A DNA stretch of 64,000 nt from Clostridiales bacterium (GTDB taxonomy: Bacteria > Bacillota > Clostridia > TANB77 > CAG-508). How positions within the stretch are numbered: position 1 is the stretch's first letter; the number at the start of each line of letters is the position of its first letter. Location: NCBI GenBank assembly GCA_019417465.1, contig DXVF01000008.1:29434-93433 (forward strand), written 5' to 3'. Both the position numbers and the translations under genes were made by a program. Below are positions 17,082 through 24,696 of this stretch, piece by piece. The notes beneath the pieces are model-generated. The model did not search any database. It was not told where the DNA came from and worked only from the letters and a program-made list of their open reading frames with translations.

Positions 17082-17239
17082 TTATTTATTTTTACTATGT
17101 TCATGACTATATTTTAATTTTGTTGCCATCCCTCCTCTTATATGTCTTTCTGCTTTATTTTCATCTAGAATTTCTCTTACTTCTTGTGCTAATCCAGGAT
17201 TTATATTACAAAGTCTTTCGCTTACATCTTTATGTACTG
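17082..17239 (-). CDS. spoIIID: spoIIID, 3' half (beyond the intervening element)
   Basis: Encodes the last 49 residues of SpoIIID from the att core: the recognition-helix end VHKDVSERL, then NPGLAQEVREILDENKAERH, then IRGGMATKLKYS. It has no start codon or SD of its own. Upstream, the frame runs into the recombinase gene on the element. Joined at the core CAGTACA to the 5' half at 22996-23159, it restores an uninterrupted 315-nt gene (104 residues) matching SpoIIID over its whole length. SpoIIID is the mother-cell regulator acting with sigma-E. Confidence 0.9.
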
Positions 17240-17245
17240 ATGTTA
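17221..17245 (-). other. Attachment site at the left end of the element
   Basis: Contains the core CAGTACA (minus strand, 17239-17233) followed by TAAAGATGTAAG from spoIIID. The right-hand site carries the same core followed by CAAAGAAGTAAC, so the homology extends imperfectly past the core. The recombinase stop codon lies one base past the core. Element sequence starts at the core and runs to higher coordinates. Confidence 0.75.
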
Positions 17246-18837
17246 CTTTCTGTAACGGTAGAACTTTCGTTGTTTTCTTTATTATAAATATCTTCAAACC
17301 TCGTTATTACAGGCTCGTTTGTTCCAATTTCGTTTAGTAGTTTTAGTCTCACTTCTATATTAGCATCTGAGTCAACTTCTATTACATCTATTATAGTTTT
17401 AAGCATTGCATTTGTGATTGTTTGATTATTTAAAATATCATCTACTGTGCTTATTGTTTTAGATAATTCTTTTTGCAGTACATCTTTTTCTTTGATTTCT
17501 GATGTAATCAGTTTCAACTCTCTTTCTAGTCTTGCTATATCTTCATTTAATGGATTTGTATATTTTTTTAATTCTTGTATATTGATAACTTCGTTTTGAA
17601 ACATTTCCATATATTTTTGTTTTTTTACTGTTACTTTTTCGATTTCTTGTAATAAGCTTTGTTCACTTCTTTCATTTGTTTCTCTTAATTCTGTAATTTT
17701 TTCAAACTCTTTTTCTACTGCTTTCATAAAGTTCTTTTTATTTGATATTATAGTTTTTAAATATTGTTTAATAGCATTTAAAAGTTCTTCTTCATCAATT
17801 ACAGTTGTATTAGGGCAATGATTTACTCCCATTGAATTTCTTCCACTACATACCCATCTTATATACTCTGGTCCATCTGCTTTGTATTTTCTTTTTATTC
17901 TTCTAAATGAATATCCACAATGTTTGCAATAAATTAGTGTACTAAATACATATTCTGTTTTTTCTCTTTTATTGTTTAGTTTAAATTCATTTGACCTTTG
18001 CTCCAAAAGTGATTGTGCTCTATTGAATAGTTCATCTGATATTATTCTCATTTCTGGTCGCTCAACTACTATCCATTCTTCTTCTGGTAAATCTTTTCTT
18101 GTTCCTGTTATAAAGTCTGTAACTTCAGTCTTTTTATTTGTTACTCTACCAGTATAAATTGGATTTTTTAACATTCTAACAATAGAAGTTTGTACCCATT
18201 TTGATTTTGTTTTTTTAGTTCTTATTCCTCTGTCATTTAAATCCCACGCAATTTTTGTTGTTCCCATTCCTTTATATACATAGCTTTCAAATATTTCTTT
18301 TACAATTTTTGCTTCTTCTTTATTTATTTTCAATGTATATCTTTCATTTGGAATTTTGTCATAGCCAAATACTAGGTTAGGTACTCTTCCTTTTTGTGCT
18401 GTTATATCTTTTCCAAATTTAACTCTTTTAGACATATTGGCACTTTCTTGTTGTGCCATTGCTCCTAAAATGGTTAATATAAATTCAGATCCACCTTCCA
18501 TAACTTCGCCATTATTTAAGAAATCTACTTGTATGCCATAAGATTTTAATTCTCTTATACTCTGTAATAAGTCAACTGTATTTCTTGCAAAACGGCTTAC
18601 ATCTTTAACAACTACTCTTTCAAATTTCTTTGCTTTGGCATCTTGCATCATCTGTTGAAACTGTTTTCTATTTTTTATTTGTTTTCCTGATATTCCTTCA
18701 TCTGCATATAGCTTGTACAATTCATAGCCATTTTTTTTAGTAAATTCATTAAAGAACTCTACTTGCTTTTCAAATGACTCTATTTGAGATTCTTTTTCAG
18801 TTGATACTCTTGCATATGCTGCAATTTTCATGGGCAT
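17230..18837 (-). CDS. Large serine recombinase, probable excisionase of the spoIIID element
   Basis: About 535 residues. Resolvase domain with the catalytic serine in YARVSTEKE, the arginines in YADEGISGKQIKNR and VVKDVSRFARN; a recombinase domain (GYDKIPNERYTLKINKEEA, LKNPIYTGRV); a zinc ribbon (CKHCGYSF and CPN); and a coiled coil at about 390-470. This is the SpoIVCA/phage integrase architecture. The start is ATG 18837; GTG 18840 and ATG 18831 are alternatives, all with a weak SD. Its 3' end reaches the attachment core, and its stop codon TAA lies in spoIIID-derived sequence. After excision the frame would continue about eleven codons further. Confidence 0.92.
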   Translation of the reverse strand: MPMKIAAYARVSTEKESQIESFEKQVEFFNEFTKKNGYELYKLYADEGISGKQIKNRKQFQQMMQDAKAKKFERVVVKDVSRFARNTVDLLQSIRELKSYGIQVDFLNNGEVMEGGSEFILTILGAMAQQESANMSKRVKFGKDITAQKGRVPNLVFGYDKIPNERYTLKINKEEAKIVKEIFESYVYKGMGTTKIAWDLNDRGIRTKKTKSKWVQTSIVRMLKNPIYTGRVTNKKTEVTDFITGTRKDLPEEEWIVVERPEMRIISDELFNRAQSLLEQRSNEFKLNNKREKTEYVFSTLIYCKHCGYSFRRIKRKYKADGPEYIRWVCSGRNSMGVNHCPNTTVIDEEELLNAIKQYLKTIISNKKNFMKAVEKEFEKITELRETNERSEQSLLQEIEKVTVKKQKYMEMFQNEVINIQELKKYTNPLNEDIARLERELKLITSEIKEKDVLQKELSKTISTVDDILNNQTITNAMLKTIIDVIEVDSDANIEVRLKLLNEIGTNEPVITRFEDIYNKENNESSTVTESNIST

Positions 18838-18915
18838 CACTACTTTCTTTTTTGATTATCCGTAACTTTTATTTTGTTCTGTTACATTTTAGCATATTAA
18901 TTTCAAAAAAGCAAT

Positions 18916-18945
18916 AAAAAACTACTCTCTTTTGAGAATAGTTTT
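18916..18945 (-). terminator. Terminator after the toxin-antitoxin pair
   Basis: AAAACTATTCTC and GAGAGTAGTTTT pair on the minus strand around a short AAAA loop, followed by TTTTTTATTG. Confidence 0.75.
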
Positions 18946-18958
18946 AATTTGTAATTGA

Positions 18959-19159
18959 TTAGTTGTTTTCTGCTAAATATTTTTCAAAATCTTCTATTGT
19001 TAATTCTTCATCACTTTCATATTTTTCCTTTGTATAATCTCCTGTTCCATTGCTTATAATTTGTAGAAATTCTATCAATTCTACTGGCGTTAAATTTTCT
19101 TTTAATATTTTAAATCCTTTATCTCTAACTCTTTCTAGTTCTCTTAAGGTTTCTCCCAT
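18959..19159 (-). CDS. Putative antitoxin of the PIN toxin
   Basis: 66 residues (GETLRELERVRDKGFKILKE, LTPVELIEFLQI, GTGDYTKEKYE). This short family is regularly found paired with PIN-domain proteins. It starts immediately after the toxin stop codon (no gap), so the pair is translationally coupled. It carries no obvious DNA-binding fold; an acidic C-terminus (DEELTIEDFEKYL) probably contacts the toxin. Confidence 0.7.
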   Translation of the reverse strand: MGETLRELERVRDKGFKILKENLTPVELIEFLQIISNGTGDYTKEKYESDEELTIEDFEKYLAENN

Positions 19160-19600
19160 TTAAATCACCTCCATAACAAATTCTATTGGGTTCATAACTT
19201 TCATTTTTAATCCTGCTCTTTTAGATGCATTAATTAGCAATTTATCTGTTGTAATAAAATAATCTATATTAAAACTTTCAGCATATGCAATATGCAATGA
19301 ATCCATATCTTTTATATTATATTTTCTTATTTCATAAGCTCTTTTTATAATTTTATCTGATGCTTTTATATTTGTTAATTTTAATTTATTATATACTTCT
19401 AAAACTTTTTTTCTCTTAATTTCATCTTTAATTTTGTTTATTTCAAAAATTAAAACATCACTTGTATAAATTTTAAATTCATTATTGTAATATTTATTAA
19501 TAATTACTTTTATTGCTTGTGACTCTAAATTATTCTTTTCTTGTGTTAAATCGTCAAATGGTCTACTATAACAACAGTTATCTAAATATAATTTTAGCAT
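19160..19600 (-). CDS. PIN-domain toxin-like ribonuclease
   Basis: 146 residues. PIN fold with the acidic residues in LYLDNCCYSRPFDD (D7), SDVLIFEINK (mid), DMDSLHIAYAE and DYFITTDKLLI near the C-terminus. PIN toxins of the VapC type cleave RNA in a metal-dependent manner. On an excisable element such a pair may keep the element in the vegetative cell line. SD AGAGAGG precedes the ATG. Confidence 0.82.
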   Translation of the reverse strand: MLKLYLDNCCYSRPFDDLTQEKNNLESQAIKVIINKYYNNEFKIYTSDVLIFEINKIKDEIKRKKVLEVYNKLKLTNIKASDKIIKRAYEIRKYNIKDMDSLHIAYAESFNIDYFITTDKLLINASKRAGLKMKVMNPIEFVMEVI

Positions 19601-19663
19601 AAAATCAACCTCTCTTTCTATTATACAATATTTTGCTAAATTTATCTACATTTGAAAACAAAT

Positions 19664-20158
19664 TTAAGAAAACTTGTGTGATACCCACTCATATCCTTGT
19701 TTGTCTTTGTAAGCATCTGTATGTGATTGACTATTTCTATCTTTATATTTTATATCTATAAATTCAAATAATTCATCTATGTCTTGCTCTTTTCCATATT
19801 CATCTTCAATATGTATTCTATCTTTATTTCTATTATAGAATTCTTTTAATTCCTTTACATTGCTATAAAATTTTGTTACTTGAAATAATGGCTTCCAACC
19901 CATACTTATTTTACATATATGTAATTCAGGATATTCTATCTCTGCTAAATGCATATAATTATACCAATCTTTATAGTCTGGCAATTCTTGATTCTCGAAT
20001 AAATCAGTTGTTTCTTTTGACATTTCATTACACAATTCATTATACGATTTTATATAATCCTTTAATAGTTTGTCCAACCTAGAAGAATATTCTTCATGTA
20101 ACTTTTTAACTCTGCCTAATTCAAATTTTTTTGGTGTAAAATAATGATTTGTTCCCAT
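19664..20158 (-). CDS. Uncharacterised phage-type protein (MGTNxYF family)
   Basis: 164 residues. The start MGTNHYFTPKK, followed later by LHICKISMGWKPLFQV and a short DEYGKEQDIDELFEFI stretch, is the pattern of a small protein family common in phages and integrative elements (GTNYY start, HIGKSS-GW middle). Function unknown. The ATG at 20158 follows the SD GGAGGT by eight bases; the TTG in frame further upstream overlaps the SD. Confidence 0.65.
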   Translation of the reverse strand: MGTNHYFTPKKFELGRVKKLHEEYSSRLDKLLKDYIKSYNELCNEMSKETTDLFENQELPDYKDWYNYMHLAEIEYPELHICKISMGWKPLFQVTKFYSNVKELKEFYNRNKDRIHIEDEYGKEQDIDELFEFIDIKYKDRNSQSHTDAYKDKQGYEWVSHKFS

Positions 20159-20289
20159 ATTACATACCTCCAATTATAATAAATTATTCACTTTCCATTA
20201 TATCAGCAGAAATAATACTATTGCACAAACATTTGTATTGTATCATGTTTTTATTTACTAATCAATATTTTTTCAAATTTTTTTAATTT

Positions 20290-20484
20290 TTACAATTCTA
20301 ATTCATCTTCTATTTCTTCATGAGAATTTTGATAAGTATTTGAATTGTTATAATCAAATTTTATCTTATTGTCATTTTCAGCTAGATTATATGCTAAGCA
20401 ACCAGCCATAGCTTGTACTATTTGTTCTTCTGTATTAGGATTAATAAATGTAATATTCAAACTCTTTTTCAAAATTCTCACCAA
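20290..20484 (-). CDS. Small hypothetical protein
   Basis: 64 residues with no recognised family: a hydrophobic N-terminal half (LKKSLNITFINPNTEEQIVQ, AMAGCLAYNLAEN) and an acidic end. The SD is weak. Its place on the element, between the 17-bp palindromes and the MGTN-type gene, is the only clue. Confidence 0.4.
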   Translation of the reverse strand: MVRILKKSLNITFINPNTEEQIVQAMAGCLAYNLAENDNKIKFDYNNSNTYQNSHEEIEDELEL

Positions 20485-20592
20485 CTTTCTTTTAATACTA
20501 TGTTCTAATTAATACTTTTAGTACATTATATGATGAGATTTTGACATATTCAATTCCGTTTTATTTCCCTTTTTTCTATAAAATATTTAATT

Positions 20593-20833
20593 AGTTCACT
20601 AAGTGAACTCGTAATTATTGGATTTATTAATGTTAGAATAGAAATTGGATTTAAGTCAAGTTTTTAGACACATTTTTTACACTTTTTTATAAAGATTATG
20701 CTATTTTTTCGTAGTATAATCTTTCTTTTTCAGTACACTTGGTGAACTAATTATAAATCACTTTATAAAATTTAGTACACTTAGTGAACTTTCGCACTCT
20801 CAAAGGCATTTTTAGCTGTTCATTCGGTGAATT
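20593..20833. repeat. Four 17-bp palindromic repeats in the element
   Basis: Copies at 20593-20609 (AGTTCACTAAGTGAACT), 20732-20748 (AGTACACTTGGTGAACT), 20774-20790 (AGTACACTTAGTGAACT) and 20817-20833 (TGTTCATTCGGTGAATT). Each is a near-perfect palindrome around a central base. They look like binding sites for a dimeric protein (operator or iteron-like) in a noncoding region. Confidence 0.7.
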
Positions 20834-21211
20834 TCTGCATCAAATTTGCTTAAAATTTTTGTTCTTTTATTAACTCTTGAAGGCTTGCCCTTCAATATGT
20901 GTAGGCATTGTGTTAAATATGTTTTCCTGCCCTCGTTTTAATGAGGGATTTTGCTCCTTAAATATGCTTATGTCTAATTAATTAAATATACTCATCCTTA
21001 AATCCTCTTAACCTAAAAAAGAATGTGCTTTAAAAAATAAGTCAAGGTTGTGCAATAGCACATTCATTTAACCTTTACTTGATTTTATAAAACACATTAG
21101 AATTTTTATGTAAGGATTTTTATATAAAAATTTTATAAAGTAAATGTATAATTTGTTTTTATCTTTCTGTATATTTCACTCCTTTAAATCCCATACTTTT
21201 AAATTTCTATT
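20834..21211. other. Noncoding part of the element with hairpins
   Basis: No supportable gene. It holds short hairpins (TGAAGG..CCTTCA near 20878; CCCTC..GAGGG near 20931, terminator-like; GTGCAATAGCAC near 21049) and a longer inverted pair TCAAGGTT/AACCTT-TTGA. A small RNA or the 3' regions of short transcripts are possible. Confidence 0.35.
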
Positions 21212-22534
21212 TTAAAATGGTTCTGTCATTTCAAATTCAATAGGTGTTTGTTCTAATAATTTTAATTGTTTATCAGACAAGTATTTTCTATCTATAATTA
21301 CACTTAATACAAATTCATCAAAAAAATTATCATTCATTATATAATATCCATTTACCTTTTCTTTATCTCCATAACTATCTTCTACTTTCCATCTTTGTGG
21401 TTTGTTATTTATTAAATTAACACCAGTAAATACCATTATGTGATGCATTCTTATATCATACAAATTTAAATTTTCTTCTTTTGTTAATTTATTTATATTT
21501 AATGTTTCTTTATAATTGTATAATCTAGTATCTAATATTCCAGTTTTTGTATCTCTAAATTTTCTAAAATGACCACCCATATATACAGGAGTATTATCTT
21601 TCAATTGTTTTATTACCAATTCTTTTAAATCTTCTATTGGCAAATTAAGATATGTAACATTACTTTTATCATATATATTTCCATAATATTTTCTTCTATA
21701 TACTTTATAATATTCTTTATTGTACATTGGCATATTACCTATTGTTACGAAATCATCTAATTTTAGAGATAAAAATTTATTTTTAAACTCTCTTGGTGTT
21801 AAATTTTCATACCTTTTATATTCTCCATTTTTATCTTTATATTCATAATTAAAATTGATTATTGGCTCTCCTAGTATTTTACATAATAGTATATAATTTT
21901 CTTGTAATAACTTATTTTTAAATGTTCTTAATACTTTTTGATCTGTTTTTTTACTTTTTAGTTCTAACAATTCTATAATATCTTTTTTTACTTTTTCATG
22001 ATATATATTGCTTATTGTATCATTGTTTTCACTCTCTACAGCATTTGGCATATAGGAATAAGGAACTATTCCATATTTATTTATAATAGCTAAAAAAAGT
22101 TCCCAATTTCCTCCTTCTGAAACACAATTTTCAACAAAATGCTCTTTGTGTAAATAATTATAATTATTATTTTCTGTCTTTAAAATATTTTCATAAACAT
22201 TATTTGACTTTTCTAATTTATCAAAAAATGCTATATAATTATTAGATAATTCTAAATCTGTTACATTCATATTCAAATTTTCTGCGATATTGTGTTTTAT
22301 TAAGTTTAATCCAGCAAATATCCAACATCTCCAACTATCTTTTTGATGATACCTTTTGCTTTCTGGTAATTCTATATTAAAAATAGGTTTATTTTCTATT
22401 ATAATATCTCTGTTAATACAAGTATTTTCTAATCCATTTTTTGTTATTGCATTTTCTATAATTTTGTTAGTTTTATCTGCATTATAAATTTTGCTAAATT
22501 CTTTAATTTGTTCTAATGATATTTGACTTTCCAT
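21212..22534 (-). CDS. Aminopeptidase C (PepC/bleomycin hydrolase) homologue
   Basis: 440 residues, the normal length of peptidase C1B. The active-site cysteine lies in QKDSWRCWIFAGLNLI and the histidine in HHIMVFTGVN. The third residue, usually Asn in WKVENSWG, is Asp here (WKVEDSYGDKEKVNGYY). The family trims peptides in the cytoplasm as a hexamer, with the C-terminus reaching into the active site. A housekeeping-type peptidase is unusual cargo for a skin-like element. SD GGAG lies before the ATG at 22534. Confidence 0.82.
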   Translation of the reverse strand: MESQISLEQIKEFSKIYNADKTNKIIENAITKNGLENTCINRDIIIENKPIFNIELPESKRYHQKDSWRCWIFAGLNLIKHNIAENLNMNVTDLELSNNYIAFFDKLEKSNNVYENILKTENNNYNYLHKEHFVENCVSEGGNWELFLAIINKYGIVPYSYMPNAVESENNDTISNIYHEKVKKDIIELLELKSKKTDQKVLRTFKNKLLQENYILLCKILGEPIINFNYEYKDKNGEYKRYENLTPREFKNKFLSLKLDDFVTIGNMPMYNKEYYKVYRRKYYGNIYDKSNVTYLNLPIEDLKELVIKQLKDNTPVYMGGHFRKFRDTKTGILDTRLYNYKETLNINKLTKEENLNLYDIRMHHIMVFTGVNLINNKPQRWKVEDSYGDKEKVNGYYIMNDNFFDEFVLSVIIDRKYLSDKQLKLLEQTPIEFEMTEPF

Positions 22535-22871
22535 TAACTTTTATCTCCTCATATTATTTTGATAATATCTTACCATAAAAATCTAAAAAAAGAAAGTGCT
22601 TTTTCAAACACTTCCAACCTAAGTTTTATCTCCAAACATTTATATTTTTTATTTATAAATTTACTGCTCCGCATACCATGCGGGCCTCTATCGTTACCTT
22701 AATTTTATAATTTTCTATTCTTTTAACCTTATTTTTGCTTTTTTATTAAAACTAATAAAATCTTCAAAAGCAGTAAATTTAACTATTTCATCGTATCTTT
22801 CAGACATAGCACCGAGCAACACTCAACGTATTATGTGTATTTTAATTAAGAATACAAGAATATTGATAGTT
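22535..22871. other. Region between pepC-like gene and the right element end
   Basis: No convincing gene. It holds a hairpin CCGCAT-ACC-ATGCGG near 22675 and a 30-codon minus-strand frame (MSERYDEIVKFTAFEDF...) at about 22713-22805 without a good SD. Confidence 0.3.
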
Positions 22872-22990
22872 TTATTTAATAACCACTCCCAACCTAACAA
22901 CAGGATTTTTTGTACTTAAGAAAACTCCTTTAATTTCAATACTTTCTGGAATAACTTGTCCTTTATTTCTACCGTTCTTTAGTGTTACTT

Positions 22991-23010
22991 CTTTGTGTAC
23001 TGTACTTTTA
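22991..23010 (-). other. Attachment site at the right end of the element
   Basis: The core CAGTACA at 23002-22996 is preceded on the minus strand by the spoIIID sequence AGTAAAAGTA and followed by element sequence CAAAGAAGTAAC. The core sits in the same codon phase (xCA GTA CAx) as at the other end. Confidence 0.75.
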
Positions 23011-23159
23011 CTTATTCCGAATTTAGCAGCTGTACCTCTTACTGTATCTTTTGAATCTATGATATAATGTGCAAGTTTTACTGCACGCTCTTCTATTGAT
23101 TGCTTACCTGTTAACTTTCTATTTGTTACAGGTAAATTATGTGAAATAATTCCTCTCAT
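22996..23159 (-). CDS. spoIIID: spoIIID, 5' half (before the intervening element)
   Basis: Encodes SpoIIID residues 1-55 up to the att core: SIEERAVKLAHYIIDSKDTV, then RGTAAKFGISKSTVHK, the helix-turn-helix. Without excision the frame reads on into the element for 41 codons (to 22872) and gives a truncated product without the C-terminal box. The ATG at 23159 has GGGGG eight bases upstream; the ATG at 23174 has no SD. About 20 residues precede the usual SpoIIID start, which is longer than B. subtilis. A sigma-E-like promoter lies upstream. Confidence 0.9.
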
Positions 23160-23191
23160 AAAGCAAACCCCCATATGAATACTTTTGTTTA

Positions 23192-23220
23192 ATTGTATTC
23201 GTATAGAGGTTGTATTATGA
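23192..23220 (-). promoter_or_regulatory. Sigma-E-like promoter of spoIIID
   Basis: On the minus strand TCATAAT (23220-23214) and AATACAAT (23199-23192) are separated by 14 bp, which resembles the sigma-E consensus (ATA-type -35 and CATACAnT -10). The sequence fit is fair; the family is known to be sigma-E controlled. Confidence 0.5.
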
Positions 23221-23580
23221 TAGTATATATTTTTATATTTTATCTTAATTTAATTAAAAATATATGATCTCTATTAAACTACAAATTTCTGTAATTAGTG
23301 AAATTATTCCATAAACTACTGTTATCCTTATTATCATGTTTAATATAGTTTCTGGCATCGCTGCCAAAAGAATAATATACTTATCATTAATATTGACGCT
23401 AAAATAGAATTTTTTTCGGATCTTTTACATACTTTAATAACATATCTATATCATCACCTATAAATTACACCATAACATATTAGATATTTTTTACAACCTC
23501 ATTTATTATGTGTTTCTCAGAAAAAAATGTAAATGTTACTATTGAAATATATCTTTAGTACGAAAAAATATAAACCCATT
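23221..23580. other. Intergenic region upstream of spoIIID
   Basis: No supportable gene. A 34-codon hydrophobic minus-strand frame at about 23255-23359 has no SD. Confidence 0.3.
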
Positions 23581-23584
23581 AAAT

Positions 23585-23613
23585 TTTACAAAAATGTAAA
23601 ATTATGATATAAT
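23585..23613 (+). promoter_or_regulatory. Sigma-A promoter of the RelA/SpoT-domain gene
   Basis: TTTACA (23585) and TATAAT (23608) have a 17-bp spacer. Confidence 0.7.
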
Positions 23614-23666
23614 GTAATGTACAAATTTAAAATTTGAAATTTTATCTTAAAAGGAGAATCATCATT

Positions 23667-24602
23667 ATGTCAGAAACACCGCCAGTTAAAAGTTTAAGCA
23701 TTATTCCGTATTTTTATATTGGAACTGACGCTCGTAACATTCTCGAACCCTACTGTGTAGACTTGCGTAATGTCGGAGTTCGGAATAATCTGTTGCATGC
23801 TAACATGTTAGAGCATTATATACAGATATCAGAGGATAGAGATTTTATTTTCTCGCTTCAACAGTCAATGGCTTGCTTTTTCTTTACTCATTTGCATCGC
23901 CATTATCAGACACAGGTTTTTGGACGTAAAAAGGGATTAATAAGTCTTGAAGACAAGTGCAACTTGGTACTTGTAAGAAAGACACTTCCCGAAATCCATG
24001 ATAGTTTAGGCTTCAGAATAATCCTTTTTGGAAAATCGCCTGAAGAACTGGTTAAAGACTGTTATCATGTGATGGACATGTGTATAGACTTCTTTATCAC
24101 ACAGGGATTCACACCAACAGAAGGAGAAAAGAAATCTTCCATCTCAAAGTTTAACCCTCTCAAACACCCAAGTGTATTCGTCCCAGAGATGTCACTTCTT
24201 AATAATGACAACCAAATATTCGTAAAAGACTATATTCTTAACCCTAAGGATAAAGGCTATCAGTCTCTTCATGTTATATTTGTCGATGCTTTTGGACGCG
24301 AGTTCGAGGTACAGATTCGTAGCTATCTCATGGATCAGTATGCAGAGTCTGGACCAGCATCGCATCATTACTATAAGGCTAATCGTTATAAAGATGATGA
24401 AATCGAAAAAAGCGATAATTCCGTAGAAGACGAAAACGAGTCAACCGCAAAAGAAGGTTTTATTAAAATCGACATTTCACAAATAGACATTAATAAAATC
24501 CATTCTGATGCATTTATCGTAACAGGAGATGAGAAAACTCCTTATTATGATAAAGTAGGAATCTTTGAACCGAGAGTTTTCTTTGAGCTCTCTAATATCT
24601 AA
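23667..24602 (+). CDS. RelA/SpoT nucleotidyltransferase-domain protein
   Basis: 311 residues. The synthetase-type core is visible: VFGRKKGLISLEDK (ATP-side R-K-S pattern), DSLGFRIILFG, KDYILNPKDKGYQSLHVIFV and EVQIRSYLMDQYAESGPASH with HYYK. It lacks an HD hydrolase and TGS domain, so it resembles small alarmone synthetases making (p)ppGpp. It could also be a toxin-like member of the family. Composition differs from its neighbours (more C/G in third positions) and it has an in-frame CGG (GTT CGG AAT) decoded as Arg without shifting. It stands alone with promoter, SD AAGGAG and terminator. The start is ATG 23667, not the upstream in-frame ATG before the SD. Confidence 0.75.
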   Translation: MSETPPVKSLSIIPYFYIGTDARNILEPYCVDLRNVGVRNNLLHANMLEHYIQISEDRDFIFSLQQSMACFFFTHLHRHYQTQVFGRKKGLISLEDKCNLVLVRKTLPEIHDSLGFRIILFGKSPEELVKDCYHVMDMCIDFFITQGFTPTEGEKKSSISKFNPLKHPSVFVPEMSLLNNDNQIFVKDYILNPKDKGYQSLHVIFVDAFGREFEVQIRSYLMDQYAESGPASHHYYKANRYKDDEIEKSDNSVEDENESTAKEGFIKIDISQIDINKIHSDAFIVTGDEKTPYYDKVGIFEPRVFFELSNI

Positions 24603-24610
24603 TTGATAAA

Positions 24611-24653
24611 AACCCACCCCTTAGAGTTCTTCTATTGGGGTAGGTCTTTTTTT
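24611..24653 (+). terminator. Terminator of the RelA/SpoT-domain gene
   Basis: ACCCACCCC and GGGGTAGGT pair around a loop of about 16 bases and are followed by a T run. Confidence 0.75.
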
Positions 24654-24696
24654 AATATTAATTAATAAACAGGTATACACCATTTTCTTAATATAT

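Larger units (their letters stand above)
17233..23002. mobile_element. Skin-like element interrupting spoIIID
   Basis: A 5.76-kb segment bounded by the direct repeat CAGTACA at 17233-17239 and 22996-23002 (minus strand). Contents in minus-strand order: PepC-like peptidase, a 727-bp region with four 17-bp palindromes, two small genes, a PIN toxin and its antitoxin, and the serine recombinase at the edge. No phage structural or replication genes are present, so it is a reduced element like many sigK skins. Excision would restore spoIIID. Confidence 0.88.

Noticed and set aside
20593..20833. The palindromes as a CRISPR array
   Set aside because: Four short, unevenly spaced palindromes without cas genes.
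22713..22805. A 30-codon minus-strand frame (MSERYDEIVKF...) as a recombination directionality factor
   Set aside because: Very short, no good SD, no recognisable fold.
23255..23359. A 34-codon hydrophobic minus-strand frame upstream of spoIIID
   Set aside because: No SD and no recognisable family.
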